From assembly GCA_017532485.1 (NCBI GenBank), contig JAFXJE010000206.1:1-17829 (forward strand): 17,829 bases of DNA, in the 5' to 3' direction. The position numbers and the translations under genes were made by a program. The notes under the pieces are model-generated. The model did no database searches, was not told the DNA's origin, and saw only the letters and a list, made by a program, of their open reading frames with translations. Positions 7,463-14,816 of the stretch are shown here, piece by piece (position 1 is the first letter of the stretch; each line of letters starts with the position of its first letter). The stretch comes from Peptococcaceae bacterium (GTDB taxonomy: Bacteria > Bacillota > Peptococcia > Peptococcales > Peptococcaceae).

Positions 7463-8727
7463 ATATCATAGAACTATTGAATAGTACCTCAGTGGGTATT
7501 TTTGGGATGGTTTTGGCAGCAGCTTTCTGCGATATCCGTTGGACAAAACAGAAATATATATTTATAGGCAGCAGTATAACCTTAATTCTAATGCTGCAAG
7601 GGATAGTATATTATTTCTTTGATGTGGAAACGGTGCGATATATATACCCGTTAATTACCCATATACCTTGGGCAATCGTTTTGTATTTATTAACTAGACA
7701 AATGCTGTGGTCATGGATTAGTGTTTTTACAGCTTATCTTTGCTGTTATATTCGCCGTTGGCTGGCATTATTTATTGTCGCAGCAGCATTTGAAGGCAAT
7801 TTGATGCAAAATTTAGTAGAGCTGCTGCTTACTTTACCGTTGCTTTGGGGGTTAATCAAGTTTGCAGCACCAGCAATTCGGACAATTTCTCATTACAGAA
7901 TTACTACCCAATGTTTATTTGGAGCAGTTCCTGTTATCTGTTATGGGTTCGATTATCTTACTTCAATTTATACTAATTGGTTCCTGCAAGGAATTCCGGT
8001 AGTTACTGAATTTATGGCATTTTTATGCAGTGTGGGCTACTTAATTATCGTAGTTAATGTTTTGGAAGAGGAACGCAAGTACAGCCAGTTAGAGCAAGCA
8101 CAGCATAGTCTGCATTTGCAGGCTGAACAAGCAATGCGAGAAATAGAATTGCTGCGAACCTCTCAGCAAAAAACAAGAATTTATCGCCATGATTTGCGTC
8201 ATCATCTGCAATACATTTTATCATGTTTGGAAAATAATCGTCTTGAGCAGGCTAAAACTTATATTAGTGAAATTTCAGTAGAATTGGAAAAAAATAAAGT
8301 TAGACAATTTTGCGAAAATGAAGCAGCAAATCTAATTTTGTCAACCTTTGCTGGAAAAGCTGAAGAACAAGGCATAGTCATGACGGTTAAAACAGCAATT
8401 CCACAGACAATTCATCTCTCAGAAAGTGACTTATGTGTACTGCTATCTAATGCTTTAGAAAATGCCTTGCATGCCTGTCAAAAAGTAAAAGCGTCAGCAA
8501 AATCTGCAGTTATTGAAGTTACGGCGTATGAACAAAACGGCAGAATTTTTTTGCAAATAATCAACTCCTGTGCTGAAAAAATAACTTTTAATGACGGTAT
8601 CCCTACTACTACTAGAGCAGGACATGGCTTTGGCGTTCAAAGTATTTGTATGCTGGTCGAAAAGTATCAGGGTATTTATAACTTTTCCTCTGCTGAGGGT
8701 CAATTCATTTTAAGAATCTCCCTTTAA
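7459..8727 (+). CDS. GHKL sensor histidine kinase (AgrC-like)
   Basis: A 422-aa membrane kinase partnering the LytTR regulator. Residues 1 to about 205 hold roughly five to seven membrane segments, with no large periplasmic domain. A coiled-coil linker follows (about 205-240), then the SpoOB-type dimerisation region with phospho-accepting H244 in YRHDLRHHLQ, and the GHKL ATPase with the N box (NALENALHA, N335) and a G box GHGFG (388-392). These are the hallmarks of kinases in the AgrC/ComD group, many of which read cyclic or linear peptide signals through the membrane segments. No agrB-like protease or agrD-like short precursor is seen beside it, so the signal is unknown. The start overlaps the regulator stop. 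Confidence 0.92.
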   Translation: MNIIELLNSTSVGIFGMVLAAAFCDIRWTKQKYIFIGSSITLILMLQGIVYYFFDVETVRYIYPLITHIPWAIVLYLLTRQMLWSWISVFTAYLCCYIRRWLALFIVAAAFEGNLMQNLVELLLTLPLLWGLIKFAAPAIRTISHYRITTQCLFGAVPVICYGFDYLTSIYTNWFLQGIPVVTEFMAFLCSVGYLIIVVNVLEEERKYSQLEQAQHSLHLQAEQAMREIELLRTSQQKTRIYRHDLRHHLQYILSCLENNRLEQAKTYISEISVELEKNKVRQFCENEAANLILSTFAGKAEEQGIVMTVKTAIPQTIHLSESDLCVLLSNALENALHACQKVKASAKSAVIEVTAYEQNGRIFLQIINSCAEKITFNDGIPTTTRAGHGFGVQSICMLVEKYQGIYNFSSAEGQFILRISL

Positions 8728-8728
8728 G

Positions 8729-8829
8729 AAAGTTGATTTGGAACATTTTGGGGTCGATTCATGACAAGGACTTCTTTTTTAGTTGATGTGTGTTACACTA
8801 GAAGCAAGTTAATAGTGCAAGAAGAAGTC
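8729..8829 (+). promoter_or_regulatory. Lipoprotein upstream region with LytTR-box-like repeats and an inverted repeat
   Basis: AAAGTTGAT (8729-8737) fits the published LytTR box pattern [TA][AC][CA]GTTN[AG][TG] at every position. TTAGTTGAT (8779-8787) and CAAGTTAAT (8805-8813) each miss one. The first two share AGTTGAT exactly, 50 bp apart. A separate inverted repeat, GACTTCTTTTT (8769-8779) and AAGAAGAAGTC (8819-8829), pairs at 10 of 11 positions around the probable -10. Spacing is not the canonical 21-22 bp, so this is suggestive only. Confidence 0.3.
8791..8799 (+). promoter_or_regulatory. Possible extended -10 for the lipoprotein gene
   Basis: TGTTACACT (8791-8799) is an extended -10 (TGn plus TACACT, 4 of 6). 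No good -35 lies 16-18 bp upstream (CTTCTT at 8771-8776), as expected for an activator-dependent promoter. The leader to the start codon would be about 55 nt. Confidence 0.35.
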
Positions 8830-8862
8830 ATCAAAATTTAAAAGTCTAGAGGAGGGGTTATG

Positions 8863-9426
8863 ATGAAAAAGTTTTTAGCACTTATGTTAACAATGGCAAT
8901 GTCTTTCTGCTTAGTTGCTTGTGGTGGTGATGAGCCAGCAGTTGAAGAACAACAACAGCAGCCAGCTCAACAAGAGCAACAGCAGCAAGAACCTGCACAA
9001 CAGGAACAACAAGCAGCTCAAGAAGGCGAAACAGCTGCAGAGCCTTTATGGAACTATGCGAATGTAAAAGTTCCTAGCAATATCGTAGGCACAACTTGGA
9101 ATTTATCCGGTGGTTCCTTCGATGGTGTTGAACTGACTCAAGAAGAGTATGAAGCAGCATTAGAACAATACGGTGGTCAATGTGCATTTTACTTTGGTGA
9201 AGACGGTGTAGCTAAAATGCTGCAAGGCGGTGGAGAATTAGTAGGTACTTGGGAATATGCAGATGAAGATGGTTATGTTTTAGGCGTGGTATTTGAATAT
9301 AGCGGTCAAGAATTGCGTTATGCTTGCGTATTCACAGATATGAGTACAAATACTCCAGTTATGATGATTGCAATTAGCGATGCCGAAGGTCAAGAAGGTT
9401 TATATTTTGATATGGATGAACACTAA
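8863..9426 (+). CDS. Gln/Glu-rich surface lipoprotein, function unknown
   Basis: A 187-aa lipoprotein. The signal is MKKFLALMLTMAMSFCLVAC, with lipobox LVAC and the lipidated cysteine at residue 20, so it is tethered to the outer face of the membrane. Residues 27-56 are a low-complexity Gln/Glu/Ala/Pro linker. The C-terminal part (about 62-187) is a compact, acidic, beta-rich domain with the feel of a lipocalin-like or META-like small barrel (TTWNLSGGSFDG, LVGTWEYADEDG), but I cannot name a family. Two ATGs are adjacent; 8863 is preferred because AGGAGG (8850-8855) lies 7 nt upstream of it and only 4 nt from 8860. The gene directly follows the two-component pair with its own apparent promoter and terminator. 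Confidence 0.85.
   Translation: MKKFLALMLTMAMSFCLVACGGDEPAVEEQQQQPAQQEQQQQEPAQQEQQAAQEGETAAEPLWNYANVKVPSNIVGTTWNLSGGSFDGVELTQEEYEAALEQYGGQCAFYFGEDGVAKMLQGGGELVGTWEYADEDGYVLGVVFEYSGQELRYACVFTDMSTNTPVMMIAISDAEGQEGLYFDMDEH
8941..9030 (+). repeat. Imperfect Gln/Glu codon repeat (linker of the lipoprotein)
   Basis: CAA, CAG and GAA codons dominate over 90 bp, encoding VEEQQQQPAQQE and two further near-copies ending in AAQEGE. CAA and CAG are mixed and the copies are imperfect, so slippage would be slow; any change of whole codons would leave the reading frame intact. It makes a flexible spacer between the membrane anchor and the folded domain. Confidence 0.7.
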
Positions 9427-9488
9427 TTAAGTGTTTGACAAGAATTATCTAAATATTTAAAAAGTAAATTATTTAAATGAGTCCTATA

Positions 9489-9519
9489 AACGGATACGGA
9501 GTAATCCGTATCCGTTTTT
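9489..9519 (+). terminator. Terminator after the lipoprotein gene
   Basis: A 12-bp perfect stem (9489-9500 with 9505-9516), GTAA loop, then a T run to 9519. A TTGACA lies 49 nt upstream (9435-9440) with a poor -10, so the hairpin could also act on a transcript heading for lemA. Confidence 0.9.
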
Positions 9520-9549
9520 CCTTTAGTTTTATTTAAGAAAGGAGTTATT

Positions 9550-10101
9550 ATGGAAATTTTAATTATTTTAATTTTAGTAATTGCAATAATTGCTTTTTGG
9601 GTTATCTCTACTCAGCGTAAATTAGTAGTTTTAGACGAAAATATTAATAATGCCATGAGCCAAATTGGTGTGCAGCTTTCCTCCCGTTTTGATGCTTTAA
9701 CAGCTTTGCTGGATATTACCAAAAATTATGATGAACATGAGTCTACAACTTTGATTGAAACTATAAAATCTCGTCGCAGTGTCATTACTGCCAAATCTAA
9801 TCCTGATGATGTCTTAAAACAAGAGGGTGTAATCAGTGAAGCTTTAGGCAGAATTTCTATGGTGGCTGAACAATATCCGGAATTAAAGGCAGATAAAAAT
9901 TATGCCAAACTGATGGATGCTGTAGACAGTTATGAAAAAATGGTACGGACTAGCCGTTTAATTTATAATGATTCTGTTACAAAATTAAATAGAGATATTC
10001 GGATGTTTCCAACCAGTTTGATTGCTGGAATGTTAGGCTTTAGTCAGCGTGAATATTTGGAAACAGTAGAAGAAAAGGCTGATATGCCAAGTATGAAATA
10101 A
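9550..10101 (+). CDS. lemA: LemA family membrane protein
   Basis: A 183-aa protein with one N-terminal membrane anchor (residues 2-21) and a long alpha-helical extracytoplasmic or cytoplasmic domain matching the LemA family: LVVLDENINNAMSQIGVQLSSRFDAL, later AEQYPELKADKNYAKLMD, then the YNDSVTKLNRDIRMFPTSLIAG segment near the end, which is strongly conserved in LemA. LemA proteins are found with DUF2207-type membrane proteins across bacteria; their molecular role is not settled, though envelope stress or surface presentation has been suggested. The ribosome binding site AAAGGAG is well placed. It opens a run of five genes spaced 13-29 nt apart. The LemA-DUF2207 pairing seen here supports both calls. 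Confidence 0.92.
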   Translation: MEILIILILVIAIIAFWVISTQRKLVVLDENINNAMSQIGVQLSSRFDALTALLDITKNYDEHESTTLIETIKSRRSVITAKSNPDDVLKQEGVISEALGRISMVAEQYPELKADKNYAKLMDAVDSYEKMVRTSRLIYNDSVTKLNRDIRMFPTSLIAGMLGFSQREYLETVEEKADMPSMK

Positions 10102-10125
10102 ATAGTAAGGCAAGGTGATCATGCC

Positions 10126-11781
10126 ATGAAACGTTATTTGAATTTGCTGGTGGTTTTTCTCGTTTGTTTACTTTTAGTTCCAGCTGCACCAGCTTGGGCA
10201 GGCAACCAAGTAATTGAATTGAATATTGATGTAGCACTGGAGAATGATGGCTCAGCTGAAATTACACAAGATTTTTACACCTATACCGATGAAGGTACAG
10301 AATTTTACATGGAACGTTTAGACAGTGGTTACTTAGAATTCACTGATTTTTCTGTTTCTGATGAAAATGGTGCTTATTTGATTTTATCGGAAGATGAATG
10401 GGATATAGATGCTTCTTTTGCTGAAAAAGCCAATAAAGCAGGGATGCGTTCCATCAGTGGTGGTAAAGAATTGTGTTGGGGCATTAGCGAATACGGTGAG
10501 CATCATTATACAGTAAAATATAAAATTCATAATTTAGTTACTGCTTACAATGAAGAAGATGGTTTTAACTATCGTTTTATCGACCCTTATCAAGAGGTTT
10601 TTCCGACCAACGCTAAAATTACGATTTATCGTCAAGACGGTACACCTCTAACTGACGAAGAATGTGATATTTGGGCGTTTGGCTATGATGGTCAAATTCA
10701 ATTTGAAAATGGGAAAATTATCGCGTGGACAGAAAGTTCTTTAGATGGCAGTGCCCATATGACGATTATGGTTGGCTTTGCCAAAGACTTATTTGCACCT
10801 GTGCATATTGTTGCTGATGATTTTGCAACAGTGAAAGATAATGCTTTTTTAGAAAGTGATTATGACAGTGAGTTGACAAAAGAGGAAGCACTAGCTCTGA
10901 TTACCCTTGTTTGTGGTATGATTGCTATTTTCTGTGGCTGCTTAATTGGTTATCCAAAAAACCAAAAACGCAAAAATGATAAAATAGTTAACAGTACGGA
11001 ATATTTTCGCGACATTCCAAATAATGGCGATTTGAATGTGACAAAACTATTAGGCTGTAATTTGGGCTTTTTCGAGGAAAATGGTTATTTGGGTGCAAGA
11101 ATTTTACGCTTAATTACTTTGGGCAGCTTGGAGCCTGAATATATTGGCAACGCCAAGGATAATCTTACTATGCGTTTAGTAAGAGAACCACACAATGGTG
11201 ATGCTTATGATGAAGCAGTCTATACCTTTTTACAAGCAGCAGCTGGCAGCGACGGCATTTTACAGGCAAATGAAATGGAAATCTTTTGTCGGAAGAAAGA
11301 TAATGCTAAGGCATTAAACAAAATTTTAGATGAAGCCAATAAAGATGGTAAAGTAACCTTAGTGCGTCAGGGCTGTTTAAAAGGTTCTAAATGTGAAAAA
11401 ATAAAAGATTTGACTCCAAAAGGTAATGAACAGTTGAATGAAGTGTTAGGCTTAAAACGCTATTTACAAGACTTTTCCTTAATCGCGGAACGCCAAGTTC
11501 ACGAAACGATTATTTGGCAGGACTATATGGTTTATGCTGTATTGTTTGGAATAGCCAAAGAAGTCATGACTCAGATTAAAGTACTTTATCCTGAACAACT
11601 TGAAGAAATTGAAACTTATCAACGTTATATTTTATATTCAAATCGGTACAATACTGCCATGTATAGTGCTGTAGAAAAAGAACGCCAAGCTCAATATGCT
11701 CGTTCGATGGGTAGTGGTGGTCGAGCTTCCTTTGGTGGAGGTGGAGGATTTTCCGGTGGTGGCAGAGTAGGTACGCGTTAA
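10126..11781 (+). CDS. DUF2207 domain-containing membrane protein
   Basis: A 551-aa protein with a Sec signal peptide (MKRYLNLLVVFLVCLLLVPAAPAWA), a secreted beta-rich N-terminal domain (about 26-230, DUF2207), a membrane segment (about 257-275, LITLVCGMIAIFCGCLIGY), a cytoplasmic region with winged-helix-like character (about 295-450), a further hydrophobic stretch around 470 (YAVLFGIAKEVM) and a Gly/Ser-rich C-terminus (GGGGGFSGGGRVG). That glycine tail is typical of DUF2207 proteins. The family has no established biochemical activity. It commonly pairs with lemA, as here. Start at 10126 has AAGGTGAT 6 nt upstream; an out-of-frame ATG at 10121 reads into a stop after two codons. Gap to the next gene is 17 nt from the preferred start. 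Confidence 0.88.
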   Translation: MKRYLNLLVVFLVCLLLVPAAPAWAGNQVIELNIDVALENDGSAEITQDFYTYTDEGTEFYMERLDSGYLEFTDFSVSDENGAYLILSEDEWDIDASFAEKANKAGMRSISGGKELCWGISEYGEHHYTVKYKIHNLVTAYNEEDGFNYRFIDPYQEVFPTNAKITIYRQDGTPLTDEECDIWAFGYDGQIQFENGKIIAWTESSLDGSAHMTIMVGFAKDLFAPVHIVADDFATVKDNAFLESDYDSELTKEEALALITLVCGMIAIFCGCLIGYPKNQKRKNDKIVNSTEYFRDIPNNGDLNVTKLLGCNLGFFEENGYLGARILRLITLGSLEPEYIGNAKDNLTMRLVREPHNGDAYDEAVYTFLQAAAGSDGILQANEMEIFCRKKDNAKALNKILDEANKDGKVTLVRQGCLKGSKCEKIKDLTPKGNEQLNEVLGLKRYLQDFSLIAERQVHETIIWQDYMVYAVLFGIAKEVMTQIKVLYPEQLEEIETYQRYILYSNRYNTAMYSAVEKERQAQYARSMGSGGRASFGGGGGFSGGGRVGTR

Positions 11782-11798
11782 AAGAGAGGATGAAAAAA

Positions 11799-12737
11799 AT
11801 GGGTTTATTCAGTAGTAAGAAAAATTTATGTCCGATTTGTGGCAATCCAACACCACGAATTTTTCCTACTAAAATTGAAGATGAAGCTATCTGTGGAGAT
11901 TGTGCTTCGAAAGTATATTTGCCTGACGGTATGCTTAATGGTATGTCTTTAGACGCCTTTCGGCAATATATGAGTTTTTATGACCAAAATGGAGTTTTGC
12001 GTAGCCAATTTGCGCAAAATTATCAATATAGTTTTGGCTTTTTAAGTGGTAGTTTGCAAATGGATACTGTGCATAGATTGTTTAGAGTAAGAAATGCTGA
12101 TGATGCTTTGGTAATAGAAGGGGCTGCAATTAAGGAATTTAGAATTTTAGAAGACAGCAAACCTTTATTTGTCGGTACTCCTGAAGCACTGCAATGCTAT
12201 GACAGTGACGTGCCTGAACGAGCTCATAATTTGGCACCGATGATTTCGCAGTTTATGATGCATAAACGCGAATATGAACGCAGAGAGCAAATGGAAAAAA
12301 TATTTGATGATGATAAGCAGACCTCCAATTATAATTTGCGACCTACTTTTGATGTAGAAGTTTTCCAGCATTTTTATATTGAAATTTATGTAGAGCATCC
12401 TTATTGGCAGAGTTTGCGTTGGGAAGTTGATGCACCTGATTTTAATCGTGATTATCCTAGCGTTGAAACTTATTTGAATGATTATCGGGTAAAAGTAGAA
12501 GAGATGCATACTTTAGCTTTGAATATTATGCTGCTGCTTAACCCTAATGCAGGGGAAGTACGCATGAGTTCTATGAACTTTGGTGGGTTTGCAGCTCCAA
12601 CTATGCAGACGGCAGCTGCATCTGCACCTGCTGGTGATGCAGTAGCAGAAATTAAAAAATATAAAGAATTATTAGACGCAGGAATTATTACCGAGGAAGA
12701 ATTTTCTGCGAAAAAACGACAACTGTTAGGTATCTAA
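11799..12737 (+). CDS. DUF4428 zinc-ribbon and SHOCT domain protein
   Basis: A 312-aa cytoplasmic protein without signal peptide. An N-terminal zinc ribbon has two cysteine pairs, CPIC (C11, C14) and CGDC (C32, C35), followed by the DUF4428-type tail. The middle (about 80-230) is an all-beta/alpha region of unknown function with many aromatic residues (FQHFYIEIYVEHPYWQSLRW). An Ala/Pro-rich linker leads to a C-terminal SHOCT motif (IKKYKELLDAGIITEEEFSAKKRQLL), a short oligomerisation helix. Start 11799 is preferred to 11790 because the AGAGAGG box abuts the earlier ATG and sits 9 nt from 11799. SHOCT proteins often accompany membrane or secreted partners. It probably organises or regulates the envelope proteins encoded around it; this is inference. 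Confidence 0.85.
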   Translation: MGLFSSKKNLCPICGNPTPRIFPTKIEDEAICGDCASKVYLPDGMLNGMSLDAFRQYMSFYDQNGVLRSQFAQNYQYSFGFLSGSLQMDTVHRLFRVRNADDALVIEGAAIKEFRILEDSKPLFVGTPEALQCYDSDVPERAHNLAPMISQFMMHKREYERREQMEKIFDDDKQTSNYNLRPTFDVEVFQHFYIEIYVEHPYWQSLRWEVDAPDFNRDYPSVETYLNDYRVKVEEMHTLALNIMLLLNPNAGEVRMSSMNFGGFAAPTMQTAAASAPAGDAVAEIKKYKELLDAGIITEEEFSAKKRQLLGI

Positions 12738-12750
12738 TGAGGTGATAGTA

Positions 12751-14787
12751 ATGAAAAAGAAATTGTTAGCAATATTATTAGTTTTTGCCATGCTCTTTTC
12801 TTTAACTGCTTGTGGTGGTGAAGAGGAAGAAAAAGCTGCAACAGAATTGATGCCGACCGTCAGCAATAATGGCAGCAATGCCGAGGTAGAAAATACTGCT
12901 GGCGAAAGCATTCCAACTGTCGCTTATCCAGAGGGTGAAGACGGTACTTGGGCTGTTTATTGGTACCTTTGCGGCAGTGATTTAGAGTCTGGTGGCGGCT
13001 TTGCTACTTATGATTTGATTGAGTTAATGGAAGTAGATTTGCCGGAAAATGTGAATGTCGTTATTCAAACTGGTGGCTCTAGTGAGTGGCAAAATGATGT
13101 TATGTCTGCTGATAAATTACAGCGTTGGATTTATAACAGTGAGGGTTTGACCTTGGTTGATGAACAGCCACTAGCCAGCATGGGTGATGCAGAAACTTTA
13201 GCTGAATTTCTGCATTTTGCCAGAGAAAACTATCCTGCAGAAAAAACAGCAGTTGTTTTCTGGAATCATGGTGGTGGCTCAGTAGCAGGGGCATCATTTG
13301 ACGAATTACACGGTTTTGACTCTTTAACTTTGGATGAAATGTATATTGCTTTTGCTACTGTGTGGGAAACTTCCGAAGAAAATCCTCCATTGGAATTAAT
13401 CGGTTTTGACACTTGCTTGATGGCAACTGTAGATGTGGCTTATACTTTCTGCGATATTGCTCATTATCTAGTGGCTTCTGAGGAAACAGAACCGGCTAAC
13501 GGCTGGTACTATTCTGAGTGGGTAGGTGCCTTAGCCGAAGACCCTAGTATGGATGGAGAAGAACTAGGTAAAGCAATTTGTGATGCTTATTATGCAGGTT
13601 GTGAAGAAGTAGGTACGCAAAACAATACTACTTTATCTTTGACCGACTTAACTAAAATCGGCAAATTATTGGATGCTTACGAAACTTTTGGGGCAGAAGC
13701 TTTAAATGAAGCTTGTACCGACCCAGCTTTCTTCTCGCAATTTGGTCGTGTAGCTTTAGCTAGTGAAAATTACGGTGGCAATACCAAAGAACAAGGCTAC
13801 ACCAACATGGTAGACTTAGGTCACATGGCTCGTCAGAGTGTCGGTGTTTTAGACTCTGCTGATGAAGTATTGGCTGCTTTAGACGAATGTGTGCTTTATC
13901 AAGTAGCAGGCCCATATCGTGCTGAGGCTACAGGGTTATCTTTCTATTATCCATATAGTGCAGACCTCTATGATTTTAATAGTTATGCTGGTCTTGGCGT
14001 AGGGACAGCTTTCAAATATTTCTATGCCTATGAGCTGACTGGTGAATTAGACGAGGCAGGCATGGAATATATTGCCGAAATGGATTTTGAAGAACTGCCG
14101 GAAGTAGAAAACTTGTTGAGCATGGATTGGGACGGTGCACCGTTAGAAGTAGATAGCGAGGGTACTTCTTATTTGACCTTGGGGCCAGAGGCTTATGATG
14201 TTTTGGCTGGTATTGGTTTCTCCTTGTACTATGTAGATGAGGCAGAAGATATGATGATGCTCTTAGGTACCGACAACGATTTAATTGCTGACTGGGATAA
14301 CGGTATCTTCTATGACAACTTCCGTGGTGTTTGGGGAAGTATCGACGGCAACTTAGTTTATATGGAATTAAGCTTTGAGGGCGAAGATTATAATATTTAC
14401 TCTATACCTATTTACTTAAATGGCGAAGATTACAACTTGCAAGTAGTATATGACTTTACTCTGGAAGAATGGGATATCGTAGGTGCTTGGCGTGGTATTG
14501 ATGAATACGGTATGGCAGACAAAGACTTGCGTCTGCTGCAGCCAGGTGATGAAATCACTACTATTTGGTATCTAGCTACAGCTTCTGGTGATGATGAATT
14601 TGAAGGCTACGAAGTAGATACCTTTACAGTAACTGAAGATACTAGCTTCTACGAAGTGGAATTACCTGACGGCAGCTATAATATGCTTTTTGAAATGCGT
14701 GATGCTATGGGTAACTATGCTTACTCCGATGTAGTAACCTTTGATGTTATTGATGGGGATATTTATACTACGGTTTATGAAGATTAG
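12751..14787 (+). CDS. Clostripain-family (C11) cysteine protease lipoprotein
   Basis: A 678-aa surface lipoprotein: signal MKKKLLAILLVFAMLFSLTAC, lipobox LTAC, lipid on C21. The catalytic region carries the clostripain dyad: FWNHGGG with H173 and IGFDTCLMA with C222. This is peptidase family C11, which cleaves after Arg or Lys and is usually activated by calcium or by self-cleavage. Later residues (VASEETEPANGWYY) continue the family domain to about 450; the rest (about 460-678) is an acidic beta-rich accessory region. Start 12751 is chosen because GAGGTGAT precedes it and the lipoprotein signal begins there. Acidic residues dominate throughout. Co-transcribed with the SHOCT protein (13-nt gap) and a surface protein (29-nt gap). 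Substrate is unknown. Confidence 0.9.
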   Translation: MKKKLLAILLVFAMLFSLTACGGEEEEKAATELMPTVSNNGSNAEVENTAGESIPTVAYPEGEDGTWAVYWYLCGSDLESGGGFATYDLIELMEVDLPENVNVVIQTGGSSEWQNDVMSADKLQRWIYNSEGLTLVDEQPLASMGDAETLAEFLHFARENYPAEKTAVVFWNHGGGSVAGASFDELHGFDSLTLDEMYIAFATVWETSEENPPLELIGFDTCLMATVDVAYTFCDIAHYLVASEETEPANGWYYSEWVGALAEDPSMDGEELGKAICDAYYAGCEEVGTQNNTTLSLTDLTKIGKLLDAYETFGAEALNEACTDPAFFSQFGRVALASENYGGNTKEQGYTNMVDLGHMARQSVGVLDSADEVLAALDECVLYQVAGPYRAEATGLSFYYPYSADLYDFNSYAGLGVGTAFKYFYAYELTGELDEAGMEYIAEMDFEELPEVENLLSMDWDGAPLEVDSEGTSYLTLGPEAYDVLAGIGFSLYYVDEAEDMMMLLGTDNDLIADWDNGIFYDNFRGVWGSIDGNLVYMELSFEGEDYNIYSIPIYLNGEDYNLQVVYDFTLEEWDIVGAWRGIDEYGMADKDLRLLQPGDEITTIWYLATASGDDEFEGYEVDTFTVTEDTSFYEVELPDGSYNMLFEMRDAMGNYAYSDVVTFDVIDGDIYTTVYED

Positions 14788-14816
14788 AATTCCTAAAGAG
14801 AAAGGAAGAATAAACG

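Noticed and set aside
8728..8862. A short agrD-like pheromone gene between the kinase and the lipoprotein
   Set aside because: No start codon with a ribosome binding site and no amphipathic leader or Cys-bearing precursor was found in the 130-nt gap.
9489..9519. Bidirectional use of the terminator
   Set aside because: There is no T run on the reverse-strand side and no convergent gene, so it acts on the + strand only.
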